A stretch of DNA of 10,773 nt from Pseudopedobacter sp038237895 (lineage in GTDB: Bacteria; Bacteroidota; Bacteroidia; Sphingobacteriales; Sphingobacteriaceae): positions 1-10,773 of the forward strand of contig JBBRYE010000124.1 of NCBI GenBank assembly GCA_038237895.1, written 5' to 3'. Positions within the stretch are counted from its first letter, which is position 1. The number at the start of each line of letters is the position of its first letter. The notes beneath the pieces are model-generated. The model had not been told where the DNA came from. It worked only from the letters and a program-made list of their open reading frames with translations, and did not search any database. The position numbers were made by a program, and so were the translations under genes. Below are positions 1-6,083 of the stretch, piece by piece.

Positions 1-139
1 CAGCTGCCCTAACTAATTGTTTCCCGATGGTGTCTCTAACAAAAAAATCTTTCCAAAGCCCAACTTCTTTCCAGACTTCATCAGATAAAGCAAAAGCTCT
101 TTTATAAACTTCTAAATCTTCAAGACTATTAAAGCTCAT
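1..139 (-). CDS. Four-helix-bundle protein (S23/IVS-type), partial
   Basis: The minus strand reads open from an ATG at 137-139 to the window edge, giving 46 residues of an N-terminus; the rest lies outside. The translation starts MSFNSLEDLEVYKRAF and continues through VWKEV, then FVRDTIGKQLVRAA at about residues 33-46. This order (L-x-V-Y/W-K-x-A, then an aromatic stretch, then IGKQLxRAA) is typical of the four-helix-bundle family first seen as ORFs inside 23S rRNA intervening sequences (TIGR02436). Members are about 120 residues long, are common as stand-alone genes in Bacteroidota, and have no settled function; the related Avd protein is an accessory factor of diversity-generating retroelements. 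No rRNA or reverse transcriptase is visible here. There is no clear Shine-Dalgarno sequence before the start. Family assignment is fairly sure; function is unknown. Confidence 0.8.
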   Translation of the reverse strand, partial: MSFNSLEDLEVYKRAFALSDEVWKEVGLWKDFFVRDTIGKQLVRAA

Positions 140-154
140 AATTTTAGTTGAAAT

Positions 155-340
155 AGTTCATTAGTCATTAGTATTCGTCTATTAGATAGTTACTTTATTA
201 GGCATTAGTATAATAAGTTCTTCAAACATATTGAATTTGATAAAAATAGGAAAATATCGTTTAATTAAATTTGGCTTTATTTATAGTAAAAAAACTTATC
301 GAACTTTTTTAAATAATATAAGCCTAATGACTAATCAACT
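155..340. repeat. Imperfect inverted repeat, 17-bp arms (155-171 / 324-340)
   Basis: The left arm 155-171 reads agttcattagtcattag. The right arm 324-340 is its reverse complement with a single mismatch (16 of 17). The arms enclose AT-rich DNA with no coding signal apart from the candidate promoter for the four-helix-bundle gene. The 186-bp span could be a small non-autonomous element or two copies of a dispersed short repeat in opposite orientation. No target-site duplication was identified. Confidence 0.45.
223..253 (-). promoter_or_regulatory. Candidate Bacteroidota promoter for the four-helix-bundle gene
   Basis: Read on the minus strand, 230-223 is TATGTTTG, a full match to the Bacteroidota -7 element TAnnTTTG. 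Nineteen bases upstream, 253-250 reads TTTC, one base off the -33 element TTTG. The implied start near 218 leaves an untranslated leader of about 80 nt before the ATG at 139. This is a pattern match only; AT-rich DNA yields chance matches. Confidence 0.4.
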
Positions 341-403
341 AATTCAACTACTTGAAACTATATAAACCTAATGAACCAATGACTAATTAACTAATTCAAC
401 TAC
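326..403 (+). repeat. 26-bp direct repeat (326-351 and 378-403)
   Basis: Positions 326-351 and 378-403 match over 26 bp with one mismatch (c/t in the core AATGACTAAT[C/T]AACTAATTC). The second copy overlaps the uvrA stop codon (400-402), so the last bases of the gene lie within the repeat. The shared core is also the core of the inverted-repeat arms nearby, so this spacer holds at least three related copies. Confidence 0.65.
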
Positions 404-3201
404 CTAAACCTCTCCTTCAAATAATCACCAGTAAAACTCCCTTTAAACTTTATCAATTCTTCAGGCGTTCCTTCAAAAACTAAATTACCGCCTTCATCTC
501 CACCACCCGGACCAATATCAATCACCCAATCAGCGCATTTTACTACATCCATGTTGTGTTCAATTACAATAATGGTGTTTCCCTGCTCAATCAAAGCATC
601 AAAAGATTTTAATAACTTTTTAATATCATGGAAATGCAAACCAGTAGTTGGTTCATCAAAAATGAATAATGTATTATGGCTATTATTCCCTTTAATTAAA
701 AAAGAGGCCAATTTAATACGCTGCGCTTCTCCGCCAGATAAAGTGTTAGACGATTGCCCTAAATGCACATAACCTAAACCAACATCAACTAAAGGCTGAA
801 GTTTATTGGTTATCTTATGTTCTTTGGTAAATAATTCCAAAGCTTCGTCAATGGTCATCTCTAAAACTTCGGATACATTTTTATCCTGATAGGTAACATC
901 TAAAACATGTTGTTTAAAGCGTTTTCCTTCGCAAGATTCGCAAGGCAAATAAATATCTGCCATAAACTGCATCTCAATTTTCACTTCGCCTTCTCCCTGG
1001 CAAACATCACAACGACCGCCTTCAACGTTAAAAGAAAAAGCCGAAGGTTTTAATCCTGCAGCTTTCGCCGATGGTTGTGAAGAAAACAAAGCCCTAATTT
1101 CATCCCAAGCTTTAACATAAGTAACCGGATTAGAACGAGACGAACGCCCAATTGGATTTTGATCCACTAATTCTACCGAATGGATTTCTGAAGTTGCGCC
1201 TTCAATTCCATCATAAGAACCTGTTTGCTCACCAGAATAATTACCAATAATTTTTTGCAAAGCAGGATATAAAATTCTTTTTACTAATGATGTTTTTCCC
1301 GAACCAGAAACTCCGGTAACGGCCGTTAAAACATTTAATGGAAACTTTACATCTATATTTTGAAGATTATTTTCCCTGGCGCCTTTAATCTCGATAAAAT
1401 CAGTTGGTTTTCTTCTCTTTTTAGGGATTTCGATTTTCACCTCGCCACTTAAATACTTTCCGGTAAGGCTATTTTTATCTTTTAAAATATCATCGTATTT
1501 TCCTGCAAAAATTAATTCACCACCTAAAGTACCTGCTTCAGGACCGATATCAATCAAATAATCAGCGGCTTGCATCATTTCTTCTTCATGCTCAACCACT
1601 AAAACAGTGTTTCCAACATCTCTCAAAGATTTTAAAACTCCAATTAACCGATTCGTATCTTTTGGATGCAAACCAATACTCGGCTCATCCAAAACATAAA
1701 CAGAACCCACTAAAGAACTTCCTAAAGAAGTGGCCAAATTAATTCTTTGAGATTCTCCGCCGGATAGTGTATTTGACAAACGGTTTAAAGTCAAATAACC
1801 TAAACCAACCTCGTTTAAAAATAAAATCCTACTTCTAATTTCAAGAATTAATCTTTTTGAAATTTGCTGTTGTTGCTTATCTAGTTTTAAAGCATCAAAA
1901 AACGGTAAAGCTTTTTTTAGAGGCATTAAAACAATTTCTGTTATAGAATGTCCATCAATCTTAACATAATTTGCATCCTGACGTAATCTACTACCTAAAC
2001 AATCAGGGCAATCAGTTTTTCCACGGTATCGTGAAAGCATTACGCGATATTGGATTTTATAGGTTTGTTCTTCTAGAAACTTAAAAAACGCATCTAAACC
2101 TTTAAAATATTTATTTCCGGTCCAAAGTAATTTCTTTTCAGCTTTAGTCAACTGACTAACAGAACGATGGATAGGAAAGTCGAATTTAATAGAAGATTTT
2201 ATCAAGGCATCTGCCCATTCTTTCATTTTCTCACCACGCCAAGGCGCAATTGCACCATCATAAACCGATTTAGATTTATCCGGAATTACTAAATCTTCAT
2301 CAATACCAATTACTTTTCCAAAACCTTCACATTTAGGGCAAGCACCATAAGGGTTATTAAAACTGAAAAAGTTTGGCGTAGGTTCTTCAAATTTAATCCC
2401 GTCTAATTCAAATCTATCAGAAAAATGTTTTCGCTTTCCATCATAATCAACATAACAATCGCCTTTACCTTCAAAAAAAGCAGTCTGTACAGAATCGCCC
2501 ATGCGGCTAATTGTTTCATCTTCTTGGTTGGTAACAATTCTATCAATCAAAATCAAGATTTCATGTTCATCCGTAATCTCTTTATTTTCAATAGTTTCGT
2601 CTTCTAAAACTTCTTCAACTTTCTTAATTTCGTTCCCAATAACCACTCTAGAAAATCCTTTTTGAAGCAAAACCGCCAACTCCTCTTTTAAAGTCCTTTC
2701 ATTATGTGGGTAAAGCGGACAAAGAACAGTTACCGTACTTTCTGCAGGCAAAGCCGATAAATAATTCACTACATCAGTAACCGAATCCTTTTGCACTTGC
2801 TTTCCAGAAATTGGCGAAATCGTTTTACCAATCCGGCTAAAAAGCAATTTTAAGTAATCATAAATCTCTGTAGATGTACCAACAGTAGAACGAGGATTTG
2901 AGGTAATTACCTTTTGCTCAATAGCGATTGCAGGCGCAATACCTTTAATATAATCCACATCAGGCTTATTCATACGGCCCATAAACTGGCGGGCATAAGA
3001 AGAAAGACTTTCTACATATCTCCTTTGTCCTTCGGCATAAAGCGTATCAAAAGCGAGGGAAGATTTTCCCGAGCCAGACATTCCCGTAATTACCACTAAT
3101 TGATTTTTAGGGATAGCAACATCAATATTTTTTAAATTATGCACCCTCGCACCTTTAATCAAGATGTTTTTCTGCGGGTCTAAATCTTCTAATTTCATCA
3201 T
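400..3201 (-). CDS. uvrA: Excinuclease ABC subunit A (UvrA)
   Basis: UvrA is the ATP-driven dimer that finds bulky DNA lesions, loads UvrB and starts nucleotide excision repair in the cytoplasm. The 933-residue product is close to the usual length of about 940. It shows Walker A GMSGSGKS at 40-47, a UvrB-binding region at about 120-245, signature LSGGESQ at 479-485, Walker B VYVLDEP at 501-507, a second Walker A GVSGSGKT at 630-637, the C-terminal zinc module (C731, C734, C754, C757), signature LSGGEAQ at 821-827 and Walker B TLFIFDEP at 844-851. CxxC pairs are present at 288/291 and 398/401, but the upstream pair of E. coli UvrA (before the FSFNNP motif) is missing here; the matching stretch is FSDRFELDG. 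Two ATGs sit back to back at 3199-3201 and 3196-3198, and an AGAGGA-like Shine-Dalgarno sequence precedes the first. It appears to be a single-gene unit. Confidence 0.98.
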   Translation of the reverse strand: MMKLEDLDPQKNILIKGARVHNLKNIDVAIPKNQLVVITGMSGSGKSSLAFDTLYAEGQRRYVESLSSYARQFMGRMNKPDVDYIKGIAPAIAIEQKVITSNPRSTVGTSTEIYDYLKLLFSRIGKTISPISGKQVQKDSVTDVVNYLSALPAESTVTVLCPLYPHNERTLKEELAVLLQKGFSRVVIGNEIKKVEEVLEDETIENKEITDEHEILILIDRIVTNQEDETISRMGDSVQTAFFEGKGDCYVDYDGKRKHFSDRFELDGIKFEEPTPNFFSFNNPYGACPKCEGFGKVIGIDEDLVIPDKSKSVYDGAIAPWRGEKMKEWADALIKSSIKFDFPIHRSVSQLTKAEKKLLWTGNKYFKGLDAFFKFLEEQTYKIQYRVMLSRYRGKTDCPDCLGSRLRQDANYVKIDGHSITEIVLMPLKKALPFFDALKLDKQQQQISKRLILEIRSRILFLNEVGLGYLTLNRLSNTLSGGESQRINLATSLGSSLVGSVYVLDEPSIGLHPKDTNRLIGVLKSLRDVGNTVLVVEHEEEMMQAADYLIDIGPEAGTLGGELIFAGKYDDILKDKNSLTGKYLSGEVKIEIPKKRRKPTDFIEIKGARENNLQNIDVKFPLNVLTAVTGVSGSGKTSLVKRILYPALQKIIGNYSGEQTGSYDGIEGATSEIHSVELVDQNPIGRSSRSNPVTYVKAWDEIRALFSSQPSAKAAGLKPSAFSFNVEGGRCDVCQGEGEVKIEMQFMADIYLPCESCEGKRFKQHVLDVTYQDKNVSEVLEMTIDEALELFTKEHKITNKLQPLVDVGLGYVHLGQSSNTLSGGEAQRIKLASFLIKGNNSHNTLFIFDEPTTGLHFHDIKKLLKSFDALIEQGNTIIVIEHNMDVVKCADWVIDIGPGGGDEGGNLVFEGTPEELIKFKGSFTGDYLKERFR

Positions 3202-3252
3202 TTCCTCTTTCTACCTGATAAACCAATAAATGCGGATATTGATTTCAGGCTG

Positions 3253-3284
3253 CAAAAATAAGGCTATTAATCCATAATAATAAA
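3253..3284 (-). promoter_or_regulatory. Candidate uvrA promoter
   Basis: On the minus strand 3260-3253 is TATTTTTG, a complete TAnnTTTG -7 element. After a 20-base spacer, 3284-3281 is TTTA, one base off TTTG. The implied start lies about 45 nt before the uvrA ATG, a plausible leader length. No SOS-type operator was recognised. Pattern match only. Confidence 0.5.
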
Positions 3285-3399
3285 CTCGTTACAAAAATGA
3301 AAGGCATATAAATAGGGATAGCTATAAAAATGATATTCATATTAATTTAAAATAGATAAGTAGGAGATCGATATTAAAAAATAATAGTTTAAAAGAAGA

Positions 3400-3411
3400 G
3401 ATATCGATATC
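3400..3411. repeat. 12-bp perfect palindrome GATATCGATATC
   Basis: The sequence at 3400-3411 is its own reverse complement. A near copy, GATCGATAT, lies at 3366-3374. This may be a protein-binding site or chance in AT-rich DNA. It lies in the gene-free stretch 3202-3979, far from either start codon. Confidence 0.3.
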
Positions 3412-3434
3412 ATTAGCCAGTTAATAATTATAAT

Positions 3435-3530
3435 TTGGGGGTTCCCCAAGCTTCGCAAGGGTCGGGCTATTCGTTCCAATCTTTTTGTGAAAAACAAAAA
3501 GGATTTCACTACTATCCTTAACCTAACTGA
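3435..3530. repeat. REP-like dispersed repeat relic with two hairpins
   Basis: The element begins with a perfect 6-bp hairpin (TTGGGG 3435-3440 / CCCCAA 3444-3449), followed by GGTCGGGCTATTCGTTCC. A second hairpin has stem 3479-3488 / 3494-3504 with one bulged base and loop GAAAA, and then comes GGATTTCACTACTATCC. From memory, the GTCGGGCTAT...hairpin...GGATTTC-ACTACTATCC arrangement recurs many times in Pedobacter and Flavobacterium intergenic DNA, with a variable hairpin. A minus-strand reading frame of 71 codons crosses it but has no recognisable protein features. Confidence 0.6.
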
Positions 3531-3573
3531 TAGCGTGGAAACTAAATCATCAAACAATTTTTTATTAATCCAA

Positions 3574-3672
3574 CTCTGTGACCTCAGCGTTCTCCGCGGT
3601 TAAAGACCTTTATTATCCACAAAAAAATCTCTGTTTCCATTGCGAAAATATTTGATTGCTCTGTGGTTAAAC
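3574..3672. repeat. Degenerate CTCTGTG...GCGGTTAAA dispersed repeat
   Basis: CTCTGTG at 3574-3580 is followed by GCGTTCTCCGCGGTTAAA. Degenerate forms return at about 3629 (TCTCTGTTTCC...TTGCGAAAA) and 3660 (CTCTGTGGTTAAAC). From memory, units made of CTCTGTG, GCGTTCTC and GCGGTTAA are a widespread dispersed intergenic repeat in Bacteroidota. The units here are diverged, which suggests an old copy. It sits about 45 bp from the REP-like relic. Confidence 0.5.
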
Positions 3673-3718
3673 TTTCGGGTTAAAAACCTAATTATAATTA
3701 TTTTGTAATAATCATCAA

Positions 3719-3743
3719 ATATTGTAGCGTTCCCATACAATAT
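3719..3743. repeat. 8-bp dyad ATATTGTA-N9-TACAATAT
   Basis: A perfect inverted repeat (3719-3726 and 3736-3743) flanks the 9-base spacer gcgttccca. It lies about 105 bp upstream of the candidate sigma-factor promoter. It has the size and symmetry of a dimeric regulator site but is distant for an operator, so it could also be part of the repeat debris to its left. The rest of 3744-3840 shows no recognisable feature. Confidence 0.35.
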
Positions 3744-3847
3744 CTCGTAATTGTACATAAACAGGTTTGAACTTAGAATTTAATAATTGTATTTTAAACT
3801 ATATGCAAAATTAAATGTCATAATAAGAGAAAATTTCATTTTAATAT

Positions 3848-3878
3848 TTTGTTTTTAAAATAATTATTATTTCATTTG
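3848..3878 (+). promoter_or_regulatory. Candidate promoter of the sigma factor operon
   Basis: TTTG at 3848-3851 is separated by exactly 19 bases from TTCATTTG at 3871-3878, which matches TAnnTTTG except for one base. The spacing is ideal for the primary Bacteroidota sigma factor. The implied leader to the ATG at 3980 is about 95 nt. It contains a second AGGAG-like sequence near 3911-3916 with no start codon after it. Confidence 0.45.
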
Positions 3879-3979
3879 ATTAAATCATATACATTAGCAA
3901 ACTTAAAATAGGAGAGACCATATAGAAAAAAACATTACTCAAAGATTTATTTAATAGTAGAATTTAATTAGGAGTAATT

Positions 3980-4567
3980 ATGGACTTTCAAATCAAAACA
4001 GACCAAGAACTGGTGCACCTTTATCTTAAAGGTAAGGAAGCTGCACTCTCAGAATTAATCACCAGACACAAAAATCGTATTTATACTTCCATTTATCTTT
4101 TGGTAAAGGATGAATATTTAGCTGAGGATATTTTTCAGGATACTTTTATAAAAGTTATAAAAACTTTAAGAGCAGGAAAATATAACGAAGAAGGTAAGTT
4201 TTTACCATGGGTTTTAAGAATTGGTCATAATTTAGTTATAGATCATTTTAGGAGAGAAAAGAGAAACCCAACCATTACCAATAGTGATGGCTTCGATATT
4301 TTTGATGTTTTGGGTATTCATGATGAAAGTATGGAAGAAAAAATGATTAAAGAGCAAACCCATACAGATTTAAAATATTTAATCCATTTGTTACCATCAG
4401 AACAAAAGGAAGTTCTGATTATGAGACATTATGGGGAACTAAGTTTTAAAGAAATTGCAGATTTAACAGATGTAAGTATAAACACTGCATTAGGACGAAT
4501 GAGATACGCTTTAAACAATCTTAGAAAAATGATGGTAAGTAAAGAACTTACTCTTAAAATTAGTTAA
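3980..4567 (+). CDS. ECF-type RNA polymerase sigma factor
   Basis: This 195-residue protein is a sigma-70 family factor of the extracytoplasmic-function group, which directs RNA polymerase to a set of promoters. Region 2 spans about residues 19-92 and carries AEDIFQDTF (48-56) and PWVLRIGHNLVIDHFRRE (76-93), the core-binding and -10-recognition parts. A linker follows with DIFDVLG (106-112). Region 4 spans about 135-185 with LPSEQKEVLIMRHYGELSF and a helix-turn-helix ending SINTALGRMRYALNNLRK. The start is well supported by AGGAG at 3970-3974. No classical anti-sigma gene with a membrane segment follows; instead a 66-residue microprotein lies 72 bp downstream. From memory, this form (KYNEEGKFLPWV, TITNSD, SINTALGRMRYAL) is well conserved in Bacteroidota and differs from the FecI-like factors that accompany TonB-dependent receptors. 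Its target genes cannot be inferred. Confidence 0.93.
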   Translation: MDFQIKTDQELVHLYLKGKEAALSELITRHKNRIYTSIYLLVKDEYLAEDIFQDTFIKVIKTLRAGKYNEEGKFLPWVLRIGHNLVIDHFRREKRNPTITNSDGFDIFDVLGIHDESMEEKMIKEQTHTDLKYLIHLLPSEQKEVLIMRHYGELSFKEIADLTDVSINTALGRMRYALNNLRKMMVSKELTLKIS

Positions 4568-4605
4568 TAATTATTTGGACTTAATTTAAAATATTATGTA
4601 GATAG

Positions 4606-4638
4606 ATGCGTTTTTATCCTAAACATTTAAAAAATTGA
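4606..4638 (+). other. Possible 10-codon upstream reading frame
   Basis: ATG at 4606 opens a frame encoding MRFYPKHLKN. It stops with TGA at 4636-4638, one base before the ATG of the microprotein gene at 4640. Such close spacing could allow translational reinitiation, which would help a start that has no Shine-Dalgarno sequence. It has no clear ribosome site itself and may be chance. Confidence 0.2.
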
Positions 4639-4639
4639 T

Positions 4640-4840
4640 ATGATAGAAACCTCTACTACTCCTAATTTAAATTTTAACCCTATTAGCAATTTAGAAGAAC
4701 CAGAAATGACAGCATTTTCTGAATCTGATATTGATAAGTTTTATGATGCTTTAAAACCATCATTAAATAAATTAATTAAGCAGCCAACAGATAAAGCCAT
4801 AAAAAATATTTTAAATTTTTCTAGTTCTACTTCTAATTAA
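4640..4840 (+). CDS. Acidic microprotein downstream of the sigma factor
   Basis: The 66-residue product has a Ser/Thr/Asn-rich N-terminus, an acidic middle (EEPEMTAFSESDIDKFYDAL, about 19-38) and a C-terminal helix-like part, KQPTDKAIKNILNFSSS. It has no signal peptide, membrane segment or cysteine, so it is probably cytoplasmic. It lies 72 bp after the sigma gene on the same strand, and a strong terminator begins 13 bp after its stop, so the two genes probably share a transcript. From memory, small proteins ending in a P-[ST]-x-x-[AT]-[IV]-x-x-I-L-N-[FY] motif often follow this sigma factor in Bacteroidota, but I know of no assigned function. A role in modulating the sigma factor is only an inference from position. 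The start has no Shine-Dalgarno sequence. Confidence 0.7.
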   Translation: MIETSTTPNLNFNPISNLEEPEMTAFSESDIDKFYDALKPSLNKLIKQPTDKAIKNILNFSSSTSN

Positions 4841-4853
4841 TCGGAGTAAAATT

Positions 4854-4893
4854 AAAACAGAAAAAGCCATCTATTGATGGCTTTTTCTGTTTT
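4854..4893. terminator. Strong bidirectional terminator hairpin
   Basis: An 18-bp perfect stem (4854-4871 paired with 4876-4893) encloses a 4-base loop, TATT. The stem has a GC core (GCCATC/GATGGC), with A-rich bases before and T-rich bases after it. It therefore works as a Rho-independent terminator in both directions. It lies between the stop of the microprotein (4840) and the end of the convergent barrel gene (4945), and probably serves both. Confidence 0.9.
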
Positions 4894-4944
4894 AAAAATT
4901 TTGCTATCTATTTAAGATAGTAGCATAAAATTTAAATATTAAAA

Positions 4945-5835
4945 TTATAGTTGTCTATAGTTAAAGTTATAAGTTAAACCAGCTGATCCATAATAAGATT
5001 TACCCACATTTCTTCCATCTACTAAACCACCACCGCTTATACTTATACCTAAGTTACCATCAATAGGTGTATATATGGTTCCACCAATCTTAGTATAATT
5101 TACTTTTGTTGTAGGAAATAATCCTACAAAACCTGGTCTTAAAATATCAACACCTCCCGTAGAAGTCTGATTTCCAACCTGTGCAGCAATGTAAAATCTA
5201 TTAGCGGCAAAGCCTACTTTCAGTTCACTTAAAACCGCATCTGGAACCTCAGTAGATCTTAAGCTATAACCTGCCTGCCCTGTAATAAAAAAGCCTCTTT
5301 CATCTTTATAATGACCTATTAAAATAGCATTATAAGTAGTAGCCCTGTTTCCTATAGCAATAATTGACTGCAAACCTTGGTCTACCTTGTAATTGCTAAC
5401 TGGGGTTGTAACACCCAAACCACCTTGTAAGGATACATTACCTTTTTTCAAAAGTTCGTATTTTAAAAAAGCTGTTAAATCTTGAGCTCCAGAGATTTCA
5501 TTAGTATAACCTAATCTTTGTAAAACTATAGGATCTCCATCACCAGTTGCCTGTATAAAAGGAAGATTGAAAACTACATCTAGTTTATCTGATAATCCAT
5601 AATTTCCAAAAACATTAAAACTATTTTTAGTAACGGCACCAAAAACAGGTGTTTCGTCAATTTCTTGAGGATAAAGATAAACGGATTTGAAATGTTCGTG
5701 ATTGATTGAAAAAGTAATGTTACCACCTTTTTTTCCTTGCATAAATCCATCTAAAGGAGTTTGAGCAAAAGAAGCAATTGTAGAACTTAATAATAAGGCA
5801 GAACTAAATATCGCTGATTTTGTAAATATTTTCAT
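4945..5835 (-). CDS. Putative outer-membrane beta-barrel protein
   Basis: The 296-residue product begins with a clear signal peptide (MKIFTKSAIF, then a Ser/Leu/Ala-rich core, likely cleaved after ASFA at residue 24, before Q25). The mature part lacks further hydrophobic helices. It is made of alternating beta-strand-like segments rich in Gly, Tyr, Phe and Asn, for example SFNVFGNYGLSDKLDVVFNLPF, FLKYELLKKGNVSLQGGLGV and YYGSAGLTYNFNYRQL at the C-terminus. The repeated pattern of ordered turns and aromatic ends suggests a barrel of about 12-14 strands in the outer membrane. The N-terminal FSINHEHFKSVY and the SDKLDV strand resemble transporter/porin-like barrels of the MetA-pathway kind, but no specific family is recognised and no substrate can be named. 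It is divergent from the FAS1 lipoprotein gene, with a 248-bp shared upstream region. The start has no Shine-Dalgarno sequence but an A-rich leader, usual for the phylum. Confidence 0.82.
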   Translation of the reverse strand: MKIFTKSAIFSSALLLSSTIASFAQTPLDGFMQGKKGGNITFSINHEHFKSVYLYPQEIDETPVFGAVTKNSFNVFGNYGLSDKLDVVFNLPFIQATGDGDPIVLQRLGYTNEISGAQDLTAFLKYELLKKGNVSLQGGLGVTTPVSNYKVDQGLQSIIAIGNRATTYNAILIGHYKDERGFFITGQAGYSLRSTEVPDAVLSELKVGFAANRFYIAAQVGNQTSTGGVDILRPGFVGLFPTTKVNYTKIGGTIYTPIDGNLGISISGGGLVDGRNVGKSYYGSAGLTYNFNYRQL

Positions 5836-5878
5836 TTTTTTAAATTTTAAATTAATATTGTTTAATTGTGATTAAAAC

Positions 5879-6052
5879 TGCTTATCGGATTTTAGTTTTA
5901 AAAACACATTTGATTATTAAATTGTGTTCGTTTTGCAGAATTACGAAAAAAAATAATCATTCGGATTTATTTATATTCACAAATTTTTAATAAAACACAA
6001 AACCATTAGAAATGTTTAAGCGTATATGCAGTTGAAATGGTTGCTTATCGGA
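5879..6052. repeat. 11-bp direct repeat TGCTTATCGGA in the divergent promoter region
   Basis: TGCTTATCGGA occurs at 5879-5889 and again at 6042-6052. The first copy lies 43 bp before the start of the barrel gene, the second 31 bp before the start of the FAS1 gene. Both have the same orientation on the plus strand, so they face the two genes oppositely. Otherwise the 248-bp region is AT-rich and gave no convincing TTTG/TAnnTTTG promoter pair on either strand. Confidence 0.5.
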
Positions 6053-6083
6053 AATAATTAATCATTAAAATAAATAAAATAAA

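Noticed and set aside
1..139. Intervening sequence within a 23S rRNA gene, or a diversity-generating retroelement, suggested by the four-helix-bundle protein
   Set aside because: No rRNA sequence, reverse transcriptase or variable repeat is visible nearby. Stand-alone genes of this family are common in Bacteroidota.
286..313. Possible terminator for uvrA (A-run, ATCG, T-run)
   Set aside because: Only the A and T runs pair; the inner bases ACTT and AACT do not form a GC stem, so no convincing Rho-independent hairpin is present.
3342..3557. Minus-strand reading frame of 71 codons in the spacer before the sigma gene
   Set aside because: It runs through the REP-like repeat element, has no ribosome site or recognisable motif, and its hydrophobic tail comes from AT-rich DNA. 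It is better explained as chance.
3875..3902. Alternative sigma-gene promoter using TTTG at 3875 and TAGCAAAC at 3895
   Set aside because: Spacing is only 16 bases and the -7 element matches just the TA; the TTTG-N19-TTCATTTG arrangement slightly upstream fits far better.
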